Part shown: one piece after another, positions 54,722-64,000 of the stretch | Numbering within the stretch: position 1 is the stretch's first letter | Layout of the letters: the number at the start of each line of letters is the position of its first letter | The notes under the pieces: generated by a model | Seen by the model: the letters and a program-made list of their open reading frames with translations, nothing else | What the model was told of the DNA's origin: nothing | The model's database searches: none | Assembly (NCBI GenBank): GCA_011032825.1 | Contig: JAADJZ010000020.1 | Span: forward strand, 372,001-436,000 | Reading direction: 5' to 3' | DNA: 64,000 nucleotides | Origin: Massariosphaeria phaeospora | Lineage: Eukaryota > Ascomycota > Dothideomycetes > Pleosporales | Translations under genes and position numbers: made by a program

Positions 54722-55673
54722 ATGGCTGACAGATTCCCGTCATTGGACGAGATCGACGCCGGTAAGTGCAGCCAGCTGCTATGCAACCCCCGAAGCACCT
54801 CCACAGCGCTGACAATTCTAGGCCAGACGCAAACGCGCGGAGACGCCAACTTCGACCTTGTAGAAGGCGCCACGGATGGCGGCGACGACTTCCTCTCCCG
54901 CGAACGGGCGCTGCTCGGCGACGATGCGGACCAGTTCACGAACCACGCAACAGTTGAAGATGGCGACGATGACCTCCTTGGCGGCGGAGGCAACACTTCA
55001 CAGACCAATGCTGGCGGCGAGGACATGATGGGCTTCGAGGACTCGTTTCCGGCAATCGACACCACGAATGAGGTAAGCTTAAACTATTCTCCAGGCGCTT
55101 GCATGTCTTCTGTTGAGCAGTGGAGTAGCATAGCCTTTACTGATGCGCTGCTCTTTTCTTGGCCCACCGTCCCATCACAATTTCTCTAGCCAGCTCTAAC
55201 GAATACAGCACATGGCACCCGGTGGGACCATCACTGGCTCGAACCTTCCTTTCCTACCCGGCCAGCCGCAATCTACCTACACTCCTGCCCGATCAGACTC
55301 GCCCGAACCCGAGGTCATCCGAGCATGGCGCGAGCGTCGTGATCTTCAGATCCAGCACCGCGACGAGGTGTCCGCCGAGCGCAAGGAGAAGACGGTCAAG
55401 GAGGCGCAACAGAACATCGACGACTTCTACGACAACTACAACAACAAGAAGGACAAGGAGCTGAACAAGTCGCGGAAGGAGGCCGAGGAGTTCCTCGCAA
55501 ACCGAGATGATACCACGGCAGGCGGCACCAGTTGGGAGCGCATCGCAAAGCTAGTGGATCTGAGCGGCAAGGGCGTGAAGGGCGGCGCGTCGGGCAGCGA
55601 GAAGCAGAGGTTCAGGGAGATACTTCTCAGCCTGCGGAAAGATGAGAAAGCGCCTGGTGCCACAGGATATTAG
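54722..55673 (+). CDS. CLC1: clathrin light chain
   Basis: Exons are 54722-54761, 54822-55072 and 55209-55673, giving 251 residues; introns are 60 and 136 bp. MADRFPSLDEIDAG is followed by an acidic N-terminal region. Then comes the light-chain heptad segment (EVIRAWRERRDLQIQHRDE, KTVKEAQQNIDDFYDNY) that packs on the heavy-chain leg. The C-terminus has TSWERIAKLVDLSGKG and SEKQRFREILLSLRKDEKAP, typical of fungal light chains. It acts in coats at the plasma membrane and trans-Golgi. Confidence 0.93.
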
Positions 55674-56350
55674 GAATTGATGCAAGACATTAGGGGCATT
55701 GATATACATGGCTATAAGTCAGCTCAGCGTACATGACCTTGGCAAGGGGGATCGCTGTACGCCTTCATGGCTTGGGAGTTAAATGGATAGGTTGCCGGTA
55801 CCCTTCATGTATCTGCGTTAACGTCTTCCTTGACCATTCATTCATTCCTCAGATGGCCTACCTGCTATAGCATCGCTCTACTAACTGGGAGTGTTATAAT
55901 CTATAAGAATGATAACTCAAAGCAAGACACAGACCGTTTATATCTTATGGCGCATTAGGGGTGGGCTAAAGAAATACATCACACTGTGTGTTAGTCTTGA
56001 TTGGAACAGGTTGCGGTCATTCTAGAGACCGCGCCCACGGTTCAGCTTCATGGTACCGAGGAGACCTATAAATAGCACTAGACCTCGAATCTTTTCCCGT
56101 CACTTTAGTTATTTTCTCTGTGTTCTTCTCTACCTCGCCGCATCCGGTTACTCGCGGCAAGAGCTCGTTCGGCTTTTTTGTTTTTGGAGCGGTGAAAGTG
56201 AGGTCGCCAAAGGTCGTCCGTCCGCCCGCCACCTACATAAAAAGCTTTCGCCTTCGCGAGACCGTCTTCCTACCCCCCACAACCCATTCAGATCGGCGCG
56301 CTACCCATTTCGCCTCGCTGGCTCGGCAAGAACAATATCGCAGCGAAGAA
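55674..56350. other. intergenic region
   Basis: 677 bp; no supported ORF. Confidence 0.5.
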
Positions 56351-57324
56351 ATGACTGCAGTCACTGCGGAAAAGACTGCGGACGCAGCGATGGAGAGCGC
56401 TCCTCGTAAACGTCGCAAGGTGGGCTACGAAAAGTGAGTACAAGTAGCGTATACTGCCGAAAAAGCGACTAATCCACGGTCAGCTACTACAACTCCGAAA
56501 CCTTGTCCGACGTCACGATCCGCTTCGGCCAGGAATACGAAGAAGTTTTCCATAGCCATAAGATCGTACTCTGCGCCAAGTCGGCTTTGTCGCCTGCTTG
56601 TAGATCTGCTTCACGATGTTGCGGAAGCCATCTCCATAGTTCGCCTCTTTTTTGGTTCCTACGATCTGGACTAGGTATTTGGCCATTGAATCTTCTAGGA
56701 AGGTTTGAAGATACTCGATGAGAGTAGGGACTTCGTACTTAGCAGCTAAGCGGTAGACGTCGATAGAGTAGAGAACCCGATCGACAGTCCCTTCTTTGGA
56801 AGAACAATTGATTTTGTCGTGGTACATGTAGTAGAGTACTTCCTCGAGGAGACCGGTGTCTTGGTCGTCCAACTTGATCTCGCGGGGACCGGTTTCCTGT
56901 CCAGGGTTAGCACTGCACCTCAGATCGCGATCAACTCTTCCGTCTTGAGCAGCCCACTTACTTCCGAGTCTTCAGTAAGCGCTTTTTCAAACCAATGGGA
57001 CTTCTCAGCACCCTCTCGTAGAATCCCTCCTCTGCGCACTGGAGGCTTGCAAAGCCATCCGCATTTTCGAAGGTTCTGGACTGCTGTATGATCTTCTCAG
57101 GACCACCACTGAGGAGATTCCGGAATTCGGCCGCGATATCTTCCTGGATGTGATCAAATGGACACAAGGTTTTCAATACGTGGGACTTGTCCGCAAAATA
57201 CACTGCTACAGATGCAATCAAAGCTGGATGGCACATTACAAGGGGGATGGCCGCTGTATGGAGTGTACACTGCAGGAAGCTCGCGAGGAAGCTCGCGAGG
57301 AAGGTCGGGAGGAAGGTAGATAGG
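56351..57324 (+). pseudogene. BTB/zinc-ribbon gene broken by an internal inversion
   Basis: Exon 1 is 56351-56433, the intron 56434-56483, and exon 2 starts at 56484 with YYNSETLSDVTIRFGQEY and VFHSHKIVLCAKS. After 56582 the plus strand is nonsense and stops at 56721. The missing middle is on the minus strand (56998-56583): HWFEKALTEDSE, a normal intron (GTAAGT..GGACAG), then REIKLDDQDTGLLEEVLYY to IVKQIYKQATK. The plus strand resumes at 57004 with QHPLVESLLCALEACKA and ends at TAG 57324 with the zinc ribbon CYRC..CMEC and an EAREEAREEGREEGR tail. Flipping 56583-56998 between AAGTC (56578) and GACTT (56999) restores frame at both junctions. It is a paralogue of 58412-59364. Confidence 0.85.
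56583..56998 (-). other. inverted 416-bp segment inside the BTB gene
   Basis: Encodes the middle of the BTB protein on the wrong strand, with its intron intact. It is flanked by a 5-bp inverted repeat, AAGTC 56578-56582 and GACTT 56999-57003. No frameshift or stop is seen within it. Confidence 0.85.
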
Positions 57325-58411
57325 AAGCTCGACGACAGGTATACTAAGCATAGCATGTATCTGGTCAGGTCGTAGGGTATTCGAGACATCCATGCCGTCG
57401 GTTGTAGCTCTTGACTAGAAGACTATCTACAACTTGTATTTTTTCTTTAGGGTTGTAGTACCAAACTAATACTCCATACAGCTGTAGCCTTCTGGATTCA
57501 CATTGCCACGTTAGCATCATTGTTTTGGAGACGCTCAGATTAACCTTGTAGTTCTGGAGATCTCGTTCGTAAGAGACTCTGTACTAATGTCTAAGTAGCC
57601 TCATCGTCCTCTCCTCACCGCAGAGTCATGCAACTCGCCCCGTCTCCTAGCAAGAATACCGCCAGCGCCTGTTACTCTTGGGCCTAACTAATCCTCCACT
57701 CAATCCCTGGTGTACTCTGTATAGCTGCTTTGGCTTCGATATGCCCCGAAGTCGAAGTATTGACACATATATGATGGTACACTGGACTCAGTCCGGATTT
57801 TGAACTCGGGTTGCATCGCAGCAAGTTGACCGGGGAAGATTGCTGGGTAGCTACATTCTATGGCTAGAGAGCGGGCGAGTTCGAATAGACGAATTTTAGA
57901 GCCGTTGTAGGCGAAAATGTTGAAGCCTTGTGCAGATGTCAGTTCCAGTTGGGGTAGAAACCCTCAGGTAGATCGAGAGGCTGATTTACTGGACGTTGAG
58001 TAGCACACTATCCTACTCGCGACGAGAATCATAATTCCCGTTATTGTGTATTTACCGGCCTAGGGCCTGTGTGTATAACAAGAGCGTGCAAGGGAAGCTT
58101 GACTAAAACAAGACCAGCTCATTGCGACAAGCTCACAACGAGTCTTTCACTCGTGCTCGAAACATCCCGAAACTTATTCAACGCAGTGAAAGATGGTGGC
58201 ATCTAGCTCACCGTAAGTGTATCCCATCAGTGACTCCGCCACTAGAGGGATCCGCGCTACGAAATGACAGTGAAAGCATCGGCAGTGGGCACTCATCGGT
58301 ATTTCTCCGTCTCCGATCCTGCGGCTATTCCACAAATTTTCGCTTGTCGAGCTTCACCACCTTCCACCACCCCACCTCCCACCCCAACCCAACGCGACAC
58401 TCTTCGGAAGC
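57325..58411. other. region between the two BTB genes
   Basis: Contains the minus-strand remnant 57700-57963. The rest shows no gene; a 12-bp (GAAGCTCGCGAG)-like run lies at 57277-57340 at the end of the first BTB gene. Confidence 0.5.
57700..57963 (-). pseudogene. 3' exon remnant of an unrecognised gene
   Basis: The minus-strand frame, bounded upstream by TGA at 57966 and ending at TGA 57702-57700, reads LELTSAQGFNIFAYNGSKI, LFELARSLAIECSYPAIFP, GQLAAMQPEFKI and YMCQYFDFGAYRSQSSY. The amino-acid pattern is clearly protein-like, but there is no start. An AG at 57965-57964 could be an acceptor. No upstream exon was found up to 58250. Family unknown. Confidence 0.4.
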
Positions 58412-59364
58412 ATGGCGACCGAGGCAACAGGAAGCTCAGTCGTCGTCGACGACGGCGAGAAGAAGGAATGCGTGAGCGACGCCCACAAGCGGCCCCAGCT
58501 AGGTTTCGACTGGTGAGTTCAATCAATATCGTTGAGATCCTCGCTAATATTACCAGGTACTGTAACTCCAAAGAGTTCTCCGATGTTACGATCCGATTCG
58601 GTGCGCAGGGCGAGCGTGTATTCCATGCACATAAAGTCGTTCTCTGTGCCCGTTCGCACTGGTTCCGGGCCGCTCTCAGTGGAAACTTCCAGGTAAGAAC
58701 TTTGCACTTCCAAGGTGCGCCTACACTAACCGATACGGCCACAGGAAGGGCACTCGAAGGAGATAGTGCTACATGACGATGATCCTGACGCGCTGCAAAA
58801 GGTGCTCGAACTTGCCTACGGAGAGGAAGACCCGTATATTGATCCGCCATCGACTATCCAAGAGGGAACTCATGAAGCGGTCCTCTATTATCTCGGTCTT
58901 CTTGAGGTGCCGACAAATACGACTTCGGTCCGCTTCTTCGTCGTGAAATCAACGCTCACCACCATCATCAGCTGATCATGTTCCATAAGATTGCTCCGGA
59001 TACAGACTTGAATTTCAAGGTCGACCACTGGCGGCAAGTGATTCACAAGATCTATGATATGCCTGTGGGACTCAGCAATGAAGTGCGGAGGTCTCTCTAC
59101 ATGGTGATCGCGGGAAACGGGATCTACGGGAAGGACATGGGTCCAGTGATCAAGGAAGTGGCGAAAGAGCACGCCGAGTTCGGTCGAGACCTCATGGTAT
59201 ATATGCTCGGAAATATGCAGTCCGGCGGACCAACGTCAACCACATGTAGATTGGGACTACTGGATAAACACATTTGTTCCAGCTGCGGTGTTGATTCGTG
59301 GATGTCCAGGGACAATGTGGCGTTTAGTTGCACACACTGTGGCTACTTCGACGAGGAAATCTAG
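58412..59364 (+). pseudogene. BTB/zinc-ribbon paralogue with a one-base frameshift
   Basis: Exons are 58412-58512, 58557-58692 and 58745-59364. The BTB part reads YCNSKEFSDVTIRFGAQ, RVFHAHKVVLCARSHWF and KEIVLHDDDPDALQKVLELA. After LGLLE (58906) the annotated frame stops at TGA 58974. One missing base at about 58907 would restore ADKYDFGPLLRREINAH and the rest to TAG 59364. The C-terminus has a four-Cys zinc ribbon (ICSSCGVD..FSCTHCGYF). It is the same architecture and orientation as the broken gene at 56351-57324, about 1.1 kb away: a tandem pair. It could also be a sequencing error. Confidence 0.75.
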
Positions 59365-60026
59365 AGTTTGGCCTACAACTTGTATGTGTCCACAGAGGTC
59401 CGCAATGTCAGTCAGAGTAAATCTGGTACAAGCAAGTTAGTTATTATATATGGCGAGACTTGTAGTGCTTGCCGAAGAATATCAGGCAAGGTCATACCGA
59501 GCTCTAGTCTTTCAGCTATCACTCTTCAGCCATACTTGCGCGAATTGTAGCAGTCGGCGGATTACTATCCATGCGGCAAGTTAAACAACAACCTCGAACT
59601 AAAATGATACATACGGAGTAGCTATTAGCCATATGCTGAAACCTAAGATGGAGGCTCAATGACAACGATAAATCATCGGAAGATGTCTTATGTTGCACGA
59701 GAGATTTTGAAACGCGGATCATGTGATTCTCCGAGCTCCGAGTGACGCTAGTGCAGCCTACCGTCTTCATCCCGTCGAGGGGTCAACACGACCCCAGACA
59801 CACTTTCACGACTTTTACGACCCATGACGACTCTCTTGACTACTTGATCTCTGCTGCATATTTTCTTGTATCCGGTGGCCTTCTTCCTCTCCTTCGCCTA
59901 CTGACCAGCCAACTGTCTTGCATTACCCAATCTTTTCCCGTTTCCACGGACACGGAATCACTTCCTTGAATAAGACTGCTAGCACGGCCGCCCACTCCAT
60001 CCGTTGCTACGCACACCACCGCGACG
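59365..60026. other. intergenic region, promoter of the WD40 gene
   Basis: 662 bp without a supported gene. Confidence 0.5.
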
Positions 60027-61035
60027 ATGCCTGGCGAAACAACCAAAGTCGTACCCTTGACCTGCCACGGTCACTCGAGGCCCGTCCCGCACATACACTT
60101 CTCGTCCCTCGTCGATGAGGACCAGTACTACATCATCTCGGCATGCAAGGACGGCAACCCCATGCTGCGGGACGGAACAACCGGCGACTGGATTGGCACT
60201 TTTCTCGGACACAAGGGCGCTGTCTGGCAGGCCAGGCTCTCGTCCGACGCCTCACTTGCGGCAACGGGGTCTGCGGACTTCTCCGCGTATGTCTTTACAC
60301 CGAGCGCGACATACTCCGCTAACCCTGCATAGTAAAGTGTGGGACACCCATACCGGCGAAGCGCTCCACACGCTGTCTCACAACCACATTGTCCGCGCGG
60401 TAGCATTCCCGAACCAGCCCTCGCCGCAAATCTTGGCCACTGGTGGCATGGAGAAGAAACTGCGCATCTTTGACCTCTCTTCCGCGTCTTCGACACCGCA
60501 AAGCTACGAGATCGGCTCCGGTGTACATGGCGGCACCATCAAGTCCATCGTGTGGACGGCGGATCCGAACATTGTGATCACGGCAGCAGAGGACAAAAAG
60601 ATCCGATGGTGGGATCTGCGATCGCAGTCCTCGGTCGGGGAGTACGCGGTTGAAGGAGTCGTGGGCACATGCGAGTTGGATAATACCTCCTCGGATGGCG
60701 TGCTTAGTGTTGCCGCTGGAAACAGCGTCTACTTCTTCAACAGCAAATCGCCCGGCTCTCTTGTCAAGAGCATCAAAACACCGTACGAGATTGCCAGTGT
60801 CGCGCTCCACAGTGGCCAGCGGAAGTTCGTGACTGGCGGTAGCAGTCAGAACGACACGTGGGTGAGAGTGTGGGACTTTGACGAGGAGAAAGAGTTGGAA
60901 ACGAACAAAGGACACCATGGACCGATCTGGTCTACTAGCTTTTCCCCTGATGCCAAGCTGTATGCGACAGGCAGTGAAGACGGCACTGTGAAGCTCTGGA
61001 AGTTCACCAGTGGCCCGTATGGTCTTTGGAGATAG
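60027..61035 (+). CDS. WD40 protein, STRAP/eIF3i-like
   Basis: Exon 1 is 60027-60286, the intron 60287-60332 (GTATGT, branch CTAAC, GCATAG), and exon 2 60333-61035, giving 320 residues. The WD repeats can be followed through LGHKGAVWQARLSSDAS, ATGSADFSAKVWDTHTG, ILATGGMEKKLRIFDL, EDKKIRWWDLRS, TWVRVWDFDEEKELE and LYATGSEDGTVKLWKF. The start PLTCHGHSRPVPHIHFS and the end WKFTSGPYGLW match the STRAP (serine/threonine kinase receptor-associated protein) group, close to eIF3i. In animals STRAP assists SMN and signalling complexes; the role in fungi is little known. Confidence 0.85.
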
Positions 61036-61774
61036 GACCGCTGCTGCAAACGGAAGTGTCTCCTTTCAATTACGAGCTGGGCAATTGTGTCGCGGAAAGA
61101 CCGTAGGAGTTGGCCATGTTTGACAGCGCTATTCGACGCGGGGAGCTTGTTCACGCCCCGACTCAAGCGGATCGCGATGATTAAATCTACAGATATATGA
61201 AATAAGAGTTCGAACACATACATCTTATCCTGCCCCTTAGTGTCTTTGCACAAAGTTAAAGGCTATCTAACACGAGTAGTTCTACTTAACCAGAGTCGAG
61301 TTCAAAGCTGACAGTCACAGCCGAGGCCAAATACCGAATTAGGAATTGCCGGTTGCATCGACGTCATCCACCCACTAGTAGGGATGGAGATAGACAAGCT
61401 TACACACCGCGAATTGCAGTTCGCAGCGAGCGATACGGCGAACTACGATAAGCATATTTTTCGGATGTTGGCCAGGCCAGGGACGGGAGGTGTTAAGGTT
61501 GAGTGGGACGGGGATGAGGCGGGCGGTGCGGGGGTGTAGGGAATAAGGGTAAAAGGTGTGCATATGTACCATATATCTCAGGTGGCACCACATACTCCGG
61601 GTCCTGGAATCAGATCGTTATCGTCGTTATCGTGCGGTTTCTTTGTGCGATCTTGTGTAACGTGTTGGGATGACCCCTCTCCTCCCCTCCCCTAACTCCA
61701 TTGCCAGAACCATATTTATTCGATTGATTCGGCAACCAACCTGTCAAGACTCAAACAGGCACTACGTCTTCAAC
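61036..61774. other. intergenic region
   Basis: 739 bp; no supported gene. Confidence 0.5.
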
Positions 61775-63544
61775 ATGGCCGAGAAAGTGGCGGACATCCA
61801 GCCCGCACCTAGCCCCAGCATCAATGAAGGGCAATTGGCAGCCGAGAAGCAGATGCGCGATATCGGTGCAGAGCTGTATCTCGAAGTGCGGCAGTACTCG
61901 CGGGCTGAGCTGGATGCGGAGCGGAAGGTTGTGTTGGGGAAGATTGATTGGGTGATTATGCCTATGGTGAGTGAGGCGATTGGTTGATGAGAGTGTGTGG
62001 TTATGGTTTTGGTTCTGGGTGCGTTATGGGATGTAGGTTGTTTGGAGAGAGAGGTGGGGAGTGGAGAGTGTTTGAGACGGAGGCTTGGGGGATGGGATAT
62101 TGATAGCAGGTATTGGTATTTGAGTTGGTGTTGACGGACGGACAGGTCTGCATAACGTACACCATCCAATTCCTCGACAAACTGTCTCTCAACTACGCGA
62201 ACGCGTACTCCCTAACACCGGATCTGGGCCTTTACGGCCAGCGCTATTCGTGGACAGCCGCAATCTTCAACTTCGGTACCGCACCCCCAATTCCCTATAC
62301 TCCTCAAGCGTCAAAAAACACACGTTCACTAACCCACCCCAGGCTACCTCTTCTGGGCCCTCCCCGCCAACTACCTCATCCAGCGCCTCCCCGTCTCCAA
62401 GTACACTGGCACCATGATCTTCATCTGGTCCGTGCTGCTCTGCTGCCACGTCGCAGCCAAAAACTACGCGGGCCTCCTCGTGCTGCGCTTTCTGCTCGGC
62501 ATGTTCGAAGCATCCATCAGCCCCGCCATCATGAACATCGTGTCCATGTTCTACACGCGGGCCGAGCAGCCTCTGCGCATGTGCGTGTTCCTAGCCTTCA
62601 ACGGCATGGCGACCATGGTGGGCGCGCTGCTGGGCTACGGGCTCGGACATGCGCATAATGCGCATATCAAGACGTGGCAGTTGATTTTCCTGGTCATTGG
62701 GTTGGTGAATTTCGTCTGGAGCTGGGTGTTTCTCTGGCTGATGCCGGATTCGCCGGCCAGTGCGAAGTTTCTGTCGCATAAGCAGCGCATTGTGGCGGTT
62801 GATCGGATTGCGGGGAACATGATTGGCGTCAAGACGAAGCAGTTCCAGTGGCATCAGGCGGTCGAAGCGCTGCTCGATGTCAAAGTCCACTGTCTTGCGC
62901 TGATTGCCATGTCGTGCGGAGTCATCAACGGCGGAGTGTCTAACTTTGCGTCTGCTTTGATAAAGGGGTTCGGGTTTTCGGGACTCAATGCGACGCTGCT
63001 GCAGTTGCCGACTGGTGCGTTCGAATTTGTGTTGGTGCCGCTGTGTGGGCTCGCAGCGGGATACTGGAAGGATTCAAGGTGCGCGATTTTGGCAGTTATT
63101 TGTCTTCCGCCGTTGGGCGGGTTGCTGGGGATTCGACTTACACCGTTGGACAAGCGGTGGAGTCTTGTGGGCTGCACGTGGCTGCAGTATCTGGTCGGCG
63201 CGCCCGTCATTCTCTCCTGGAACCTACTCACGACGAATATCGCGGGCCACACGAAGCGCTCCACGGCCAACGGTCTCTGGTTTCTTTTCTACGCTGCGGG
63301 AAACATAGCCGGGGCGAACATCTTTTTTGCACGTGAGGCTCCGAGGTACCTATCCGCACTCACAGGGCTGATTGTGTGCTACTGTGCAATGTTTGCGGTT
63401 GCATTGTTTTTGAGGCAGTATATGTGGTGGGAAAATCGGAGAAGGGATAAAATGTACGGTATGGGCGAGAATGAGCAAGCGATTGAGGACGGTTTCAAGG
63501 ATCAGACGGATGGGACGGCGAAGCATTTCAGGTATGCGTTGTGA
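61775..63544 (+). CDS. MFS anion:cation symporter (Dal5/allantoate permease family)
   Basis: Exons are 61775-61966, 62146-62275 and 62343-63544, giving 507 residues; introns are 179 bp (GTGAGT..GACAG) and 67 bp (GTACCG..CCCAG). After a cytosolic N-terminus, helix 1 leads into FLDKLSLNYANAY (from F73), the family motif. GYLFWALPANYLIQRLPVSK, RFLLGMFEASISPAIMNIV and SMFYTRAEQPLRMC are typical of fungal Dal5/Tna1/Seo1 relatives. Late helices include NLLTTNIAGHTKRSTANGL. It takes up small organic anions or nitrogen sources at the plasma membrane; substrate not predictable. It is a distinct subfamily from the transporter at 4.2-5.9 kb (FLDK versus DRTNIG). Confidence 0.9.
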
Positions 63545-63637
63545 GTTGGACGTTCTGCCTGCATATTTGCGGGGAGAGACTGCGGGGTGAATTATATCGT
63601 GGAGAACATAGCAACGCGGAAATCGGCTTCAGCGCCA

Positions 63638-64000
63638 CTACTTCTCCTCTGGTGGACCGACGGCCAATTTTTCCAATCCCTTGACCAATTCTTTTTCTTC
63701 CTCGTTCCGCTCTCCGTCGATCTTTCTTCCACTATCAAATCCGATACCATCGCAGCTACCTTCTTCATCGAACTGCACGCCAATAAGCTCACCAACCACC
63801 CACTGCGCCGTTTGAGTATGTAAACTTGGCTCTTTCAAGACTCTGTTGCTCCGCCCACCATCTACGCGACTTTGGCCTCTTGCCAGTGCTTGATATACCA
63901 CCAGCTGATCTCTCAGATACTCATCCACACAACCGCCATGCTCAATCTCCCCAATCAGATCCCCAGCCACTTTCTTGACAAGATTGGAGATCACGGCATC
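63638..64000 (-). CDS. RNA 3'-terminal phosphate cyclase (RtcA-type), C-terminal part
   Basis: The minus-strand frame is open from the window edge to TAG 63638 (120 codons seen). KKVAGDLIGEIEHGGCVDE, LRDQLVVYQALARGQSR and SLHTQTAQWVVGELIG match the C-terminal third of RNA 3'-terminal phosphate cyclases; the His in SLHT probably corresponds to the nucleotidylated histidine of E. coli RtcA. A charged tail (GERNEEEKELVKGLEKL) follows. The enzyme converts 3'-phosphate RNA ends to 2',3'-cyclic phosphates using ATP. The N-terminus lies outside the window. Confidence 0.85.
   Translation of the reverse strand, partial: DAVISNLVKKVAGDLIGEIEHGGCVDEYLRDQLVVYQALARGQSRVDGGRSNRVLKEPSLHTQTAQWVVGELIGVQFDEEGSCDGIGFDSGRKIDGERNEEEKELVKGLEKLAVGPPEEK

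Overview
This is nuclear DNA of a filamentous ascomycete (Pezizomycotina). Most genes are broken by one to four short introns (about 44-200 bp, GT..AG, often with a CTAAC/CTGAC-like branch site), starts often sit in CACC-ATG-like contexts, and the recognisable proteins are typical of moulds: Och1, PGAP4-like and Wbp1 glycosylation proteins, an RTA1-like membrane protein, two Dal5-type transporters and the complex I 9.5 kDa subunit. A class such as Dothideomycetes is plausible but cannot be proven from the sequence.

Layout. 1-4.2 kb: a truncated basic ORF at the left edge, then gene-poor DNA holding a 2.2 kb segment bounded by a perfect 31-bp inverted repeat (probable dead DNA transposon). 4.2-19 kb: MFS transporter, a GNAT-ankyrin gene broken by a frameshift and an in-frame stop, a PGAP4-like GPI-GalNAc transferase, two conserved fungal proteins and OCH1. 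19.9-26.7 kb: orphan genes of unknown function, several only visible after splicing, and a transposon scrap. 27-44.8 kb: WBP1/OST48, complex I 9.5 kDa subunit, a BTB protein, an RTA1-like protein, two conserved fungal proteins, an F-box protein and a secreted metallophosphoesterase. 45-49.9 kb: two MITE-like elements, two low-complexity proteins and a hidden AA9 polysaccharide monooxygenase pseudogene. 49.9-55.7 kb: GFA-domain protein, CDC37, RTT103 and clathrin light chain. 56.3-59.4 kb: two BTB/zinc-ribbon paralogues, both broken, one of them by a precise 416-bp inversion inside the gene. 60-64 kb: STRAP-like WD40 protein, a second Dal5-type transporter and the 3' part of an RNA 3'-phosphate cyclase.

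Housekeeping genes act in ER/Golgi glycosylation (WBP1, OCH1, PGAP4-like), chaperoning (CDC37), transcription termination (RTT103), vesicle coats (clathrin light chain) and respiration (complex I). No secondary-metabolite cluster is visible. The most unusual features are the intragenic inversion, the decayed genes (GNAT-ankyrin, AA9, two BTB) and three families of inverted-repeat elements. No tRNA, rRNA or CRISPR was seen. All splice sites given were read by eye from frame, motif and GT/AG consensus.
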